The notes under the pieces: model-generated
The model's database searches: none
What the model was told of the DNA's origin: nothing
What the model saw: only the letters and a program-made list of their open reading frames with translations
Origin: an uncultured Clostridia bacterium
GTDB taxonomy: Bacteria > Bacillota > Clostridia > Saccharofermentanales > Saccharofermentanaceae
Assembly: GCA_947303255.1 (NCBI GenBank)
Contig: CAMYXL010000006.1
Coordinates: 1 to 64,000, forward strand
Length of the DNA stretch: 64,000 bases
Reading direction: 5' to 3'
Shown: piece after piece, positions 17,189 through 26,321 of the stretch
Position numbering within the stretch: the stretch's first letter is position 1
Layout of the letters: each line of letters starts with the position of its first letter
Made by a program: the position numbers and the translations under genes

Positions 17189-18541
17189 ATGGATCAGAAA
17201 AAAGGATTTGCAGGCAAGCTTATAAAGATAATCTTGCCGATAACAATACAGAATTTCATGTTTTCTCTCGTCCCGATATCGGACGCGATGATGCTCGTAT
17301 ACCTTGATCAGGATCAGATGTCTGCTGTCTCTCTTGCAGCGCAGGCTATGTTCGTGCTCAACATTTTCCTTTATGCAATAGTAAGCGGAATGAGTCTTTT
17401 CGCAGCTCAATACTGGGGTAAAGGTGATATCAGATCATTCGAGAAGATGGTAGGTTATTCTTTGAAACTTTCATTTCCGATCCTGTTGGTCTTCTTCGGC
17501 TTGGGAATGTTTAATCCGATGGGAGTCATGCGTATCTATACCAATGATCCCGTTATCATCGCTCACGGAATGAAGTATCTCAGATTCGTCTCATTTGCAT
17601 ATATCTTTACCGGACTTGCTCAGATATTCGGAAATGTTTTAAAGAATTCCGGACTTGTTATTTGGAGTACTGTGATAAGTGTTGCAATGGTCATATCGAA
17701 TGTGCTTCTTAATGCCGTTTTCATCTACGGTCTTCTGGGAGCTCCTAAGCTCGAATCCAGAGGTGCGGCGCTTGCTACTACCATTTCATCGGCGATCGGA
17801 TGTATCAGTGCGCTTATCCTGATACTCGTAAAGAAAACGATCAAGATCCGCATTAAGGATATTCTTAAGACTGATCTTGATATGCGTAAGGACTTCAGTA
17901 AATACTCCGGTCCGCTCCTGTTTAATAACATCTCATGGGGAATCGGTTTTACCATGATCTCCGTTATCATCGGTCATCTTAATTCCGATGTTGTTGCGGC
18001 AAATGCTATCGCAGCAGTCGTAAAAGATCTCGTATCCTGTTTCTGTTTCGCGCTTGCAGCGGGTGGCTCTATCGTAGTTGGTAATGAACTTGGAGCAGGT
18101 GATCTTAAGCACGGAAAAGAATACGGTGATAAGATATTCAAGATCTCGATAATAAGCGGAATAATTCTCGGATTATTGACAGCTGCGTCAACACCGGTTG
18201 TCCTTCGTATAGTAGGTCTTACTCCTAAGGCTGAGTATTACCTTATGTGGATGCTCATCATGTGTTCCTACTATATCCTCGGAAGATCTATTAATTCGGT
18301 CGTTATATCAGGCATTCTTGCAGCAGGCGGAGATACCAAGTTCGGAATGATATGCGATACGGTCACTATGTGGGCTTTTATCGTTCCTATCGGAGCACTT
18401 CTTGCTTTCGTCGTTAAGATACCTGTAGTTTGGGTCTGCTTCTTCCTTTATCTCGATGAGATGGTCAAGATCCCTGTGGTCTATTGGTACTACAAAAGGT
18501 ATCGATGGGTCAAAAATATCGTCAACAAAGAAGACGCCTAA
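17189..18541 (+). CDS. MATE family efflux transporter
   Basis: Integral membrane exporter of 450 residues with about 12 hydrophobic segments in two homologous halves, as in the MATE (NorM/DinF) family that expels drugs or metabolites in exchange for Na+ or H+. Family-like segments include VSLAAQAMFVLN in the first half, QYWGKGD after helix 2, and the matching VVGNELGAGD of the second half. No regulator is adjacent in the same operon. The upstream region shows a -10 box eight bases before the ATG and no ribosome binding site, so a leaderless start is possible. Substrate unknown. Confidence 0.93.
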   Translation: MDQKKGFAGKLIKIILPITIQNFMFSLVPISDAMMLVYLDQDQMSAVSLAAQAMFVLNIFLYAIVSGMSLFAAQYWGKGDIRSFEKMVGYSLKLSFPILLVFFGLGMFNPMGVMRIYTNDPVIIAHGMKYLRFVSFAYIFTGLAQIFGNVLKNSGLVIWSTVISVAMVISNVLLNAVFIYGLLGAPKLESRGAALATTISSAIGCISALILILVKKTIKIRIKDILKTDLDMRKDFSKYSGPLLFNNISWGIGFTMISVIIGHLNSDVVAANAIAAVVKDLVSCFCFALAAGGSIVVGNELGAGDLKHGKEYGDKIFKISIISGIILGLLTAASTPVVLRIVGLTPKAEYYLMWMLIMCSYYILGRSINSVVISGILAAGGDTKFGMICDTVTMWAFIVPIGALLAFVVKIPVVWVCFFLYLDEMVKIPVVYWYYKRYRWVKNIVNKEDA

Positions 18542-18570
18542 AAATATTTTCAAAATTTTTTTCGAAAAAA

Positions 18571-18596
18571 TGAACCTGAGCAAACTTCCTTACGTC
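18571..18596 (+). promoter_or_regulatory. ECF-type promoter candidate (TGAACC-N16-CGTC)
   Basis: TGAACC is followed after 16 bases by CGTC, matching the general shape of promoters used by ECF sigma factors (an AAC-containing -35 and a CGT-type -10). It lies about 36 bases ahead of the small ORF that overlaps the ECF sigma gene, so self-regulation is inferred. An overlapping TATAAG (18604) could act with the main sigma factor instead. Confidence 0.5.
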
Positions 18597-18631
18597 TATT
18601 GGTTATAAGACGCTGATAAGGAGGTCAAGAT

Positions 18632-18781
18632 GTGTTGGAAAGAATCAAGTTCCTGACGAGGTTTTTCAAAGCGGTAGCAGAGGACATGGAATTGCCTGAC
18701 GAGAATAAAACAGGTTGTAACAAAATCGAAGAAAGTGAGAAAATAGAAAATGATGAAGCAGGAGACAATAACAATGAGTGA
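18632..18781 (+). CDS. Small 49-residue protein overlapping the ECF sigma gene
   Basis: Not in the ORF track because it starts with GTG. The sequence AAGGAGG lies seven bases before GTG at 18632, and the frame runs 49 codons to a TGA that overlaps the sigma factor start by 8 bases (ATGAGTGA). The product begins with a basic amphipathic helix (VLERIKFLTRFFKAVAEDM) and ends in a very acidic, Asn-rich tail. The ATG two bases earlier (18630) gives only eight codons. Tight overlap with the sigma gene suggests translational coupling and a role with it; a small anti-sigma or adaptor is only a guess. The match to no known family could be checked by search. Confidence 0.6.
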   Translation: MLERIKFLTRFFKAVAEDMELPDENKTGCNKIEESEKIENDEAGDNNNE

Positions 18782-21071
18782 CGATAAGATCTTTGCAGAG
18801 TATGCACAGCTGGTAAGAAGGATCAAGAGCGGGGACGAGGGCGCCTGCGATGAGATCTACAATAAATCCAAGCGACTTGTATATGCAACGTGCTATGGAA
18901 TCTTAAATAACAACGAAGATGCACAGGACGCCATGCAGGAAACCTACATGACAGTCTTTACAAAGATAGATGAGCTTAGTGACGAGAGTAAGTTTCTCGG
19001 ATGGCTTAAAAGAGTTGCCGCTTCCAAATCTCTTGATATGTACCGCAAAAAGCGCGGTGATATCTCCTATGATGAAATTCCGGTAACAGAAGGAGACGAT
19101 GATCTTGAATCGCTTCCTGATGCCTATATCATGGAAAAGACTAAGAGGGATATATTGAATCAGATCATAAGAAGGGAACTTTCCGATGTACAATATCAGA
19201 CCATCCTTCTTTATTACTACGATGAGTTGCCGATCGAGACTATCGCCAAACTCATGAATTGTCCTGAAGGAACAGTCAAGACCAGACTTAAGTCTTCCAG
19301 GATCAAGATCAAGGCAGCAATTGAAGAGTACGAGGATAAGAATAAGGATTACTTCGCAGCATTTACCGGGGTACCGTTCCTTGCTAAGTTCTTCATGGAG
19401 ATCGAGAGAAATCTTAATGTTCCGCAGGTTAAGCTCACAGCTCGCAGACCTTCCTCAGGTAAAAGACCATATGAAAATACCAAGGTCGCTCGTAAGGCAG
19501 TTACAAGAGGAGCAAGGAAAACGGCAGGCAAGACTTTCATTTCGACCATCGGAGGCAAGATCGCAGTCGGTGCTGCTGCTATCGTCGTACTTGCTACAGG
19601 TACCATTGTTGTTAAGACAATTATCGATAAGATGGATGAACCCGGATCAAATCGTCATTCTGAGAAGGAAGCCGATGATGAAGAAGTATATGAGAATGAA
19701 GAGACAGAAGAGATTACTGAGACTTCTGAGCCTTCGGAAGAAACAGAGCCGACAGTCGTTATCTATGACGAGCCTGTTGAACTTAATACAGATGAAGTTC
19801 CTGAGTATGATCAGCTTACACGTTTGATCGGTCGGTTTGATATACCAAACTACGACTGCAATTCTGTTCCGGATGATTTTATCAATGAATTCATGTTCAC
19901 GGATGGCGGGATCATGATCGATCTTTCCACATACTTCGATGATTACAGTTCCGATAAAGGTGTTTCAGATCCGTTGGGACTTTTCGATCCGATTTACTGT
20001 TCAAAGGTAAATTATGACTACCTGGTATGGACAGAGGAGAATATCTTAAATATCTCTTCGGAGGATATCGAGCGAATCAACGTTTTCGAAGAAGTGCCTT
20101 CTGAATACGGAGCTGGATGGGGACACTACCTTAATTCCGACGGTTATATCTATATGGCCAAAGGCGAGGCCGGAGACAGTGTTTCCGAAGAAATCATTAA
20201 GATCACCTTCGATGGAGAGTACTACTATGTGATCAGCAATGTTTATGACATGATGTTTACGGCTAGCGATCCTAACTATGATCCAATGGAAGACGGTACT
20301 AAATATCTTAACGTGATGCTTCTTAAGGAGATCGACGGCAAGTATTACTGGTCTTTCATCAGCCGAAGCGTTACAACATTGGATGCTTCTGATAATACTT
20401 CTGAGACAGAGCAGGTATCTGCTGAGACTGTTGATCTTACAGGTGATGTAGACTTTAGAACACTTGAGGATAACGGCTGGAAAGCTGCTTATCTTGAAAG
20501 GATCGATTCACTTACCAAGGATGACTTTGGTAACGGTCAGATGGGGATCTCAGATGATTACACCATGGGTTATGATCTCGTATTCATCAATGACGATCAG
20601 ATCCCTGAACTGGTCTGCTGTCTTAACGAAGACATGGGAACATCATGGATCAATATCTACACATATGCCAATGATGAGACTATCAAGCTCGGAAACAGCA
20701 TGTACAGATATAAGATAGATATCACTTACGTTCCTGCAGGAAACATGATCGGTGCAGGTGGTGGTATCTCCGATGCAGGTGCTGCAGTCTCTTCCATGTA
20801 CTGGATGATGAGTGATGACTGCACCATCCTTGAAACCATAGAATACTGCTCATACGCATATGACCGCACTAAGTACAGCAATGTACAGGAAGCGATCGAA
20901 GCAGGTGAATACGAAGAAGGAGTCTGGTACAATTATATCTATGATCCTGAAACCGATTCTCTTATTGAGATCTCGGAGGAAGAGAATAGCAGGATCGATG
21001 AGGAACTTCGAAATCAGAAGAGTCTTTATACGACCAAAACGCTGGATCAGTTCAAGGAAATGATAGGCTGA
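18774..21071 (+). CDS. ECF sigma factor fused to a membrane segment and large outside domain
   Basis: A 765-residue protein. Residues about 15-80 are sigma region 2 (EDAQDAMQETYMTVF) and about 125-180 region 4 (LPIETIAKLMNCPEGTVKTRL), typical of ECF sigma factors. After a basic linker, one membrane segment follows at about 260-282 (AVGAAAIVVLATGTIVV). Then comes an acidic Glu/Thr linker and a roughly 430-residue outside domain, with a VCBS-like segment (YDLVFINDDQIPELVC) seen in other clostridial surface proteins. The architecture joins sigma factor and sensor in one chain, so release by proteolysis or direct signalling is inferred. The start at 18774 has GGAG nine bases upstream and overlaps the preceding small ORF; the track start at 18750 has a weaker site. 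Confidence 0.87.
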   Translation: MSDDKIFAEYAQLVRRIKSGDEGACDEIYNKSKRLVYATCYGILNNNEDAQDAMQETYMTVFTKIDELSDESKFLGWLKRVAASKSLDMYRKKRGDISYDEIPVTEGDDDLESLPDAYIMEKTKRDILNQIIRRELSDVQYQTILLYYYDELPIETIAKLMNCPEGTVKTRLKSSRIKIKAAIEEYEDKNKDYFAAFTGVPFLAKFFMEIERNLNVPQVKLTARRPSSGKRPYENTKVARKAVTRGARKTAGKTFISTIGGKIAVGAAAIVVLATGTIVVKTIIDKMDEPGSNRHSEKEADDEEVYENEETEEITETSEPSEETEPTVVIYDEPVELNTDEVPEYDQLTRLIGRFDIPNYDCNSVPDDFINEFMFTDGGIMIDLSTYFDDYSSDKGVSDPLGLFDPIYCSKVNYDYLVWTEENILNISSEDIERINVFEEVPSEYGAGWGHYLNSDGYIYMAKGEAGDSVSEEIIKITFDGEYYYVISNVYDMMFTASDPNYDPMEDGTKYLNVMLLKEIDGKYYWSFISRSVTTLDASDNTSETEQVSAETVDLTGDVDFRTLEDNGWKAAYLERIDSLTKDDFGNGQMGISDDYTMGYDLVFINDDQIPELVCCLNEDMGTSWINIYTYANDETIKLGNSMYRYKIDITYVPAGNMIGAGGGISDAGAAVSSMYWMMSDDCTILETIEYCSYAYDRTKYSNVQEAIEAGEYEEGVWYNYIYDPETDSLIEISEEENSRIDEELRNQKSLYTTKTLDQFKEMIG

Positions 21072-21115
21072 TTCTATTAAATATAATATTTATACGGGAT
21101 TTTCGAAAAAAATCC

Positions 21116-21144
21116 TTGCCTGATCAATATCTTTCTGCTAGTAT
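21116..21144 (+). promoter_or_regulatory. rpsB promoter
   Basis: TTGCCT-N17-TAGTAT with an extended -10 TG (TGCTAGTAT). The predicted start is near 21151, giving an 83-base leader. In that leader GTGCCGT pairs with ACGGCTC and CCC with GGG, a possible S2-type autoregulatory fold just ahead of the AAGGAGG site. Confidence 0.65.
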
Positions 21145-21233
21145 TATTGAGCATAAAAAACACGTGCCGTATCTTTTTGTGCCCAAAATCAAGGGTTAAC
21201 GGCTCGGAAGAATTAACAAGGAGGAATATTTTT

Positions 21234-22022
21234 ATGCCAGTAATTTTAATGAAGCAGCTCTTGGAAGCAGGTGTACACTTCGGTCACCAGACACGTCGTT
21301 GGAACCCAAAAATGAAGGAGTACATCTTCACAGAGCGTAACGGAATCCACATCATCGATCTTCAGAAGACAGTTAAGAAGGTAGACGACGCTTACATGGC
21401 AATGAGAGACATTGCTGCTGAGGGCGGAGACATTCTTTTCGTTGGTACAAAGAAGCAGGCTCAGGATTCCATCGCAGAAGAAGCACAGCGTTGCGGTATG
21501 TTCTATGTTAACAACCGTTGGCTCGGTGGTACTCTCACAAACTTCAAGACAATCCAGACAAGAGTTAATCGTCTTCTTGAGCTCCGTCAGATGGAGCAGG
21601 ACGGAACATTTGATGTTCTCCCTAAGAAGGAAGTTGCTAAGCTCAAGCTCGACATGGAGAAGCTCGACAAGAACCTTGGCGGTATCGTAGGAATGAATGG
21701 TCTTCCTGCTGCATTGTTCGTAGTTGACACAAAGAAGGAGCACCTCGCTGTTGCAGAAGCTAGAAGACTTAACATCCCGATCATCGCTATCGTTGATACA
21801 AACTGCGATCCAGAGGAAGTTGACCACGTTATCCCAGGTAACGACGATGCTATCCGTGCAGTTAAGCTCATCGCTGGTAAGATGGCTGACGCTATCATCG
21901 AGGCTCGTCAGGGCGAGCAGCTCACTGACGTAACTGCTGAGGTTTCCGAAGAGGGAGCTGAGGTTTCAGAGGACGCTTCAATCGAAGAGATCGCAGAGTC
22001 TGAAGAGACAGCAGAGGCATAA
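21234..22022 (+). CDS. rpsB: 30S ribosomal protein S2
   Basis: Small-subunit ribosomal protein of 262 residues. Starts at 21234 after AAGGAGGAATATTTTT, giving [27 protein letters not shown], the S2 signature. The track start adds a leader sequence in error. Other family motifs seen are [33 protein letters not shown] and the IVDTNCDP segment near residue 185. The C-terminal 35 residues are acidic and repetitive (Glu/Ala/Ser). It is followed by tsf after 44 bases, the classic rpsB-tsf order. Confidence 0.98.
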   Translation: MPVILMKQLLEAGVHFGHQTRRWNPKMKEYIFTERNGIHIIDLQKTVKKVDDAYMAMRDIAAEGGDILFVGTKKQAQDSIAEEAQRCGMFYVNNRWLGGTLTNFKTIQTRVNRLLELRQMEQDGTFDVLPKKEVAKLKLDMEKLDKNLGGIVGMNGLPAALFVVDTKKEHLAVAEARRLNIPIIAIVDTNCDPEEVDHVIPGNDDAIRAVKLIAGKMADAIIEARQGEQLTDVTAEVSEEGAEVSEDASIEEIAESEETAEA

Positions 22023-22066
22023 TTCATAAACTAATTATTTCGATTTATTTCTAGGAGGAAACAATT

Positions 22067-22999
22067 ATGGCAATTACAGCTCAGCAGGTTAAGGAACTTC
22101 GTGAGTTAACAGATTGCGGTATCATGGACTGTAAGAAGGCTCTTACAGAGTGCGACGGTGATATCGAGAAGGCTAAGGACTGGCTTCGTGAGAAGGGTAT
22201 GGCTAAGGCCGAGAAGAAGTCCGGCAGAGCAGCAGCTGAGGGTGTTGTAGCATCCAATATCGATGCTGACGGTAAGAAGGGTTGTATCGTTGAGGTTAAC
22301 ATCGAGACAGACTTCGCAGCTAAGACAGAGAAGTTCGTTAAGTTCGTAAATACTATTTCCGCTCAGGTTATGTCCCAGGATGCAGCTGATGCAGAGGCTC
22401 TCCTTAAGACAACAATCGACGGCAAGGATGTTGATACATTCCGTAAGGAAGCTATCGCAGATATCGGAGAGAACATCTCCATCCGTCGTTTCGCTAAGTA
22501 CGAAGTAAACGGTTGCGGTGCAGTTACATCTTACATCCACGCTGGTGGACGTGTTGGTGTTCTCGTTGAGATCGTTACAGACAACGATGACGTTCTTGCT
22601 AAGGACGAGTTCAAGCAGTTCGCTAAGGATATCGGAATGCAGATCGCAGCTTCCAACCCAACATGGGTTGCTAAGGAAGACGTTCCTGCAGACGCTATCG
22701 AGCGTGAGACAGAGATCATCAAGAACAAAGCTCTTGCAGAAGGCAAGCCTGAGAAGATCGTTGAGGAGCGTATCGTTCCTGGTCAGATCAAGAACTTCTA
22801 TTCCATCAACTGCCTCTTGCAGCAGGAGTTCGTAAAGTCTGAGAACGGTGCTTCCGTTGAGTCCTACATCGCTGATACAGCTAAGGCTCTCGGTTGTGAC
22901 ATCTCCATCGCTCGTTTCACAAGATTCGGAATGGGTGAAGGCCTTGAGAAGAAGGAAGACGACTTTGCAGCTGAGGTTATGAAGCAGGCTGGTCTCTAA
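22067..22999 (+). CDS. tsf: Elongation factor Ts
   Basis: Guanine nucleotide exchange factor that reloads EF-Tu with GTP. It has 310 residues. The N-terminal UBA-like domain carries the signature VKELRELTDCGIMDCKKAL; IETDFAAKTEKF and the dimerisation domains follow. It begins after AGGAGGAAACAATT. A strong terminator closes the operon at 23022. Confidence 0.98.
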   Translation: MAITAQQVKELRELTDCGIMDCKKALTECDGDIEKAKDWLREKGMAKAEKKSGRAAAEGVVASNIDADGKKGCIVEVNIETDFAAKTEKFVKFVNTISAQVMSQDAADAEALLKTTIDGKDVDTFRKEAIADIGENISIRRFAKYEVNGCGAVTSYIHAGGRVGVLVEIVTDNDDVLAKDEFKQFAKDIGMQIAASNPTWVAKEDVPADAIERETEIIKNKALAEGKPEKIVEERIVPGQIKNFYSINCLLQQEFVKSENGASVESYIADTAKALGCDISIARFTRFGMGEGLEKKEDDFAAEVMKQAGL

Positions 23000-23021
23000 T
23001 TCTTTAGACAGATCAATTAAT

Positions 23022-23054
23022 AAGGACGGTTCCGTTTGGAATCGTCCTTTTTTT
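23022..23054 (+). terminator. Terminator after tsf
   Basis: AAGGACGGTTCC-gttt-GGAATCGTCCTT followed by a T-run, 22 bases after the tsf stop. Confidence 0.92.
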
Positions 23055-23122
23055 ATCTTCGAAAAAACTATTTAATTATGTATTAAGCTCCCTGAAAAAA
23101 TATCAGTATTTTTACATACTCC

Positions 23123-23150
23123 TTTCCAATGCTTTTAAATCCGTTATAAT
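23123..23150 (+). promoter_or_regulatory. Promoter candidate for the GH9 endoglucanase
   Basis: TTTCCA-N16-TATAAT with the -10 about 43 bases before the ATG, in the gap after the tsf terminator. Confidence 0.5.
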
Positions 23151-23192
23151 GAGATTATTCAAACAGAAAACACATCAATACGGAGGGGTATT

Positions 23193-25427
23193 ATGAAAAA
23201 GATAGTGGCTTTGTTGCTTTCTGTCACTTTCCTTTTTAGTCTTGCAGCATGCAAAAAGACTACTGAGGAAACGACAGAATCTACCACTGAAGTTGTTGAT
23301 CCGCAGGCACCAGGTTTCCGTGAGACAACGGAACTTTTTGACGGTGCATATGCATTGGATTACACATTTGAAGATCCTGAGAATTTCCCGTGGACAACAT
23401 ATACTGAAGGCGGTGCTCTGACCTTGGTATGTGAAGACGGAAAGATGATCGCCAAGATAGAGAATCCTGGTGTAAAGAAGCACTCTTGTCAAGTCTATCA
23501 TGACGGTTTCCAGATCTATCAGAATGCAGAATATCAGGTTGATTTTGACATTTGGGGAGATGTGGAAAGAGACTTTGAATGGCGTATCCAGATAAACGGC
23601 AGTGACTATCATGCATACTATGTTGAGGAAGCAGCCCACATGGGAACAGAACCAACACATATTACTGCTGTTTTTACAATGTATGAGCCAAGTGATCCTG
23701 CACCTCGTTTTGCTTTCAACCTCGGAGCAGCAGGCGACGGAGCTCATAACGTATACATCGATAATCTTACAATGCAGGTACTTAACTGTTCAAATGCAGT
23801 TGCTATCGAAGGTCCTGAGCCACCGAATCCGGTTGCGCTTAATCAGGTAGGTTATCGTCCTAATGATCCTAAGACAGTTTTCATTGCATCTCCGTCTGAT
23901 ACTTCATTTGATATCGTAAAAGCTGATTCGGGTGAGGTTGTATATACAGGTACTTTGTCTGATCCTTATATGTGCCGTTTTGCTAGCTACAAAGTTGCAG
24001 AAGGTAACTTTAGCGACTTTAAGGAGCCTGGTACATACATCGTAAAGACTGCTAACAGCGGTGAATCATATTCGTTTACCATCGCAGATAATGTTTACGA
24101 TGATGCATTGCGTGCTTCTATCCTGATGATCTATACACAGCGTTGCGGTTGTGAAGTAACGGCTGATATCGGAGAAGAATATAAGGATTTCGCTCATCCT
24201 GCATGTCATACAGATATAGCAACTGTTTATGGAACTGATAAGAAGATCGATGTAACAGGCGGTTGGCATGATGCAGGAGACTATGGTCGTTATGTAGTTC
24301 CTGGAGCTAAGACTATTGCAGATCTTCTTATGACATATACAGATACAGGTTTTGATGCTGATGATCTCGGAATTCCTGAAAGCGGTAATGAGATCCCTGA
24401 TCTTCTTGATGAGGCACGCTATGAACTCGAGTGGATGTTCAAGATGCAGGATGAAAACGGCGGAGTATATCACAAGGTAACCTGTGCTAATTTCCCTGAT
24501 ACAGTAATGCCTCAGGATGAGACAGCAGAGCTTCTTGTTATGCCTGTATCAACAACTGCTACAGGTGACTTTGCAGCTGTTATGGCCCGTGCATCAGTTG
24601 TTTACGCTCCGTTTGATGAGGAGTTCTCGCTTAAGTGTCTTGAAGCTTCCAAGAAAGCATATGACTATATGCTGAGCAATGCAGCTTCAGATACGACCGG
24701 ATATCTTAATCCAACTGATGTTGCAACAGGTGAGTATTCTGATGCAGTTAACCAGGATGAATTCTTCTGGGCTGCTATCGAGTTGTTCGTTGCTACAGGT
24801 GAGCAGTCTTATCTTGATAAAGCCAAGGAGCTTTATAACAACAACATGGAACTCGGATTAGGTTGGATCGAGATGGGTCTTTACGGAATCCACACATATC
24901 TTCTTTCCGATGCTTCAGCTCAGGATACCGCTTTTACCAAGGAACTTAAGGACCGCATCATTGAAGAGATGGATAAATCTGTAATGCTTGCCAACCGTGA
25001 GGGCTACTTTAACAAGATGTCCAGTTTCCCATGGGGAAGTAATCTTACTATCAGTAATAACGGAATACTTTATAACCTCGGTTATTTGTTGACCGGTAAC
25101 GAAGAATACAAAGAACTTATGTATTACCAGGTTGACTATATCATGGGTATGAATGCCTGCGGCTACAGCTTCCTTACCGGATTTGGCGAGCACGCGGCTC
25201 AGTTCCCGCACCACAGACCATCACAGTTTAACGGTCATGCGGTACCTGGTATGGTCGTAGGCGGTCCGAACGGAGATCCTGCTGATCCGTATGCAATGAG
25301 TGTTCTTTACGATACACCGGCTGCCCTTTGTTACGTGGACAATGACACTGCTTATTCGATAAACGAGGTAGCAATCTATTGGAACTCTCCGTTTATCTAT
25401 ATCCTGGCCGCCAAAGTCCAGTCTTGA
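23193..25427 (+). CDS. Lipoprotein GH9 endoglucanase with CBM and Ig-like domain
   Basis: Secreted cellulase of 744 residues. The signal peptide ends in the lipobox SLAAC (Cys20), so it is anchored to the membrane as a lipoprotein. After a Thr/Glu linker a carbohydrate-binding module of CBM4/9 type spans about 40-205 (EYQVDFDIWGDVERDF). The CelD_N Ig-like domain (NPVALNQVGYRPNDPK) covers about 208-300, and the GH9 catalytic domain about 305-740. Catalytic aspartates are in GGWHDAGDYGRY near 356 and the catalytic glutamate in NEVAIYWNSP near 724; the HHRPS substrate-binding histidine is present. It cuts beta-1,4-glucans. A single-gene unit with its own promoter, GGAGGGG site and terminator, it points to a plant-fibre niche. 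Confidence 0.95.
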   Translation: MKKIVALLLSVTFLFSLAACKKTTEETTESTTEVVDPQAPGFRETTELFDGAYALDYTFEDPENFPWTTYTEGGALTLVCEDGKMIAKIENPGVKKHSCQVYHDGFQIYQNAEYQVDFDIWGDVERDFEWRIQINGSDYHAYYVEEAAHMGTEPTHITAVFTMYEPSDPAPRFAFNLGAAGDGAHNVYIDNLTMQVLNCSNAVAIEGPEPPNPVALNQVGYRPNDPKTVFIASPSDTSFDIVKADSGEVVYTGTLSDPYMCRFASYKVAEGNFSDFKEPGTYIVKTANSGESYSFTIADNVYDDALRASILMIYTQRCGCEVTADIGEEYKDFAHPACHTDIATVYGTDKKIDVTGGWHDAGDYGRYVVPGAKTIADLLMTYTDTGFDADDLGIPESGNEIPDLLDEARYELEWMFKMQDENGGVYHKVTCANFPDTVMPQDETAELLVMPVSTTATGDFAAVMARASVVYAPFDEEFSLKCLEASKKAYDYMLSNAASDTTGYLNPTDVATGEYSDAVNQDEFFWAAIELFVATGEQSYLDKAKELYNNNMELGLGWIEMGLYGIHTYLLSDASAQDTAFTKELKDRIIEEMDKSVMLANREGYFNKMSSFPWGSNLTISNNGILYNLGYLLTGNEEYKELMYYQVDYIMGMNACGYSFLTGFGEHAAQFPHHRPSQFNGHAVPGMVVGGPNGDPADPYAMSVLYDTPAALCYVDNDTAYSINEVAIYWNSPFIYILAAKVQS

Positions 25428-25434
25428 TAACCTG

Positions 25435-25478
25435 AAATGCCGATGCCTTACCGCTCTTGAGCGGTAGGGCATTTCTTT
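25435..25478 (+). terminator. Terminator after the GH9 gene
   Basis: AAATGCC-gatgcc-TTACCGCTC-ttga-GCGGTA-GGGCATTT forms a long two-part stem followed by CTTT. The flanking CCTGAAA ... TTTCAGG may extend it. Confidence 0.75.
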
Positions 25479-25588
25479 GCCCTGATACCAGGACGTTTCA
25501 GGCCTTGCTCGAAAAATATCACACCTTTGCCCTTTTCTTATTAACAAAAGAAATATAAAATAGAACGAGTATAGACGGAGGTAACTTT

Positions 25589-26296
25589 ATGGGTGACTTA
25601 AAGTATAAAAGAGTGCTTCTCAAGATATCAGGAGAAGCTCTGGCCGGCGATAAAAAGCAGGGCATCAATGATGAGGTATTGAAGAATATAACCGAGAAGA
25701 TCAAGGCTGTTTCGGATCTCGGAGTTGAGGTTGCAGTAGTAGTCGGCGGAGGTAATTTCTGGAGAGGCAGATCCTCTGAAGCTATGGACCGAGTAACGGC
25801 TGACCACATGGGAATGCTCGCTACGACAATGAATGCTCTTGCTATCTCTGATGCTCTTGAACAGCACGGTGCAGTTACAAGAGTTATGTCTGCCATCGAG
25901 ATCAGACAGATGTGTGAGCCTTATATCAGAAAGAGGGCCGTAAGACACTTGGAGAAGGGCAGGATCGTTATCTTTGCATGCGGTACCGGTAACCCTTATT
26001 TCTCTACAGATACTGGTGCAGCCCTTAGAGCAACTGAGATCGGTGCCGATATCTTCCTTAAGGCTACAATGGTCGATGGTGTTTATGATAAAGATCCTAA
26101 GGTTTATCCGGACGCTAAGAAGTATGAGACAGTCAGCCATGATGAAGTTCTCAGACTCAATCTTAAGGTTATGGATTCAACAGCAGCAGCTCTTTGCCGA
26201 GACAATAAGACAAAGATCCTCGTATTCTCCATGGAAGACCCTGAGAATATCGTAAGAATCGCAAAGGGCGAGAATCTTGGTACTTTGGTAGAATAA
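25589..26296 (+). CDS. pyrH: UMP kinase
   Basis: Phosphorylates UMP to UDP for RNA and envelope precursors (amino-acid kinase fold, unlike cmk). It has 235 residues with [12 protein letters not shown] at the start, the glycine-rich [25 protein letters not shown], and the ATP-binding TDTGAALRA segment. It begins after GGAGGTAACTTT and is followed by frr 25 bases later, the usual pyrH-frr pair. Confidence 0.97.
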   Translation: MGDLKYKRVLLKISGEALAGDKKQGINDEVLKNITEKIKAVSDLGVEVAVVVGGGNFWRGRSSEAMDRVTADHMGMLATTMNALAISDALEQHGAVTRVMSAIEIRQMCEPYIRKRAVRHLEKGRIVIFACGTGNPYFSTDTGAALRATEIGADIFLKATMVDGVYDKDPKVYPDAKKYETVSHDEVLRLNLKVMDSTAAALCRDNKTKILVFSMEDPENIVRIAKGENLGTLVE

Positions 26297-26321
26297 AGAA
26301 AAAGATACGGAGGTATTTACT

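Noticed and set aside
18630-18656. ATG at 18630 as start of the small ORF before the sigma gene
   Set aside because: It gives only eight codons before a stop; the GTG two bases later has a 49-codon frame that overlaps the sigma start.
19321-19827. 168-residue plus-strand ORF within the sigma factor gene
   Set aside because: Arg/Leu/Ser-rich out-of-frame reading of the sigma linker; the main frame explains the sequence.
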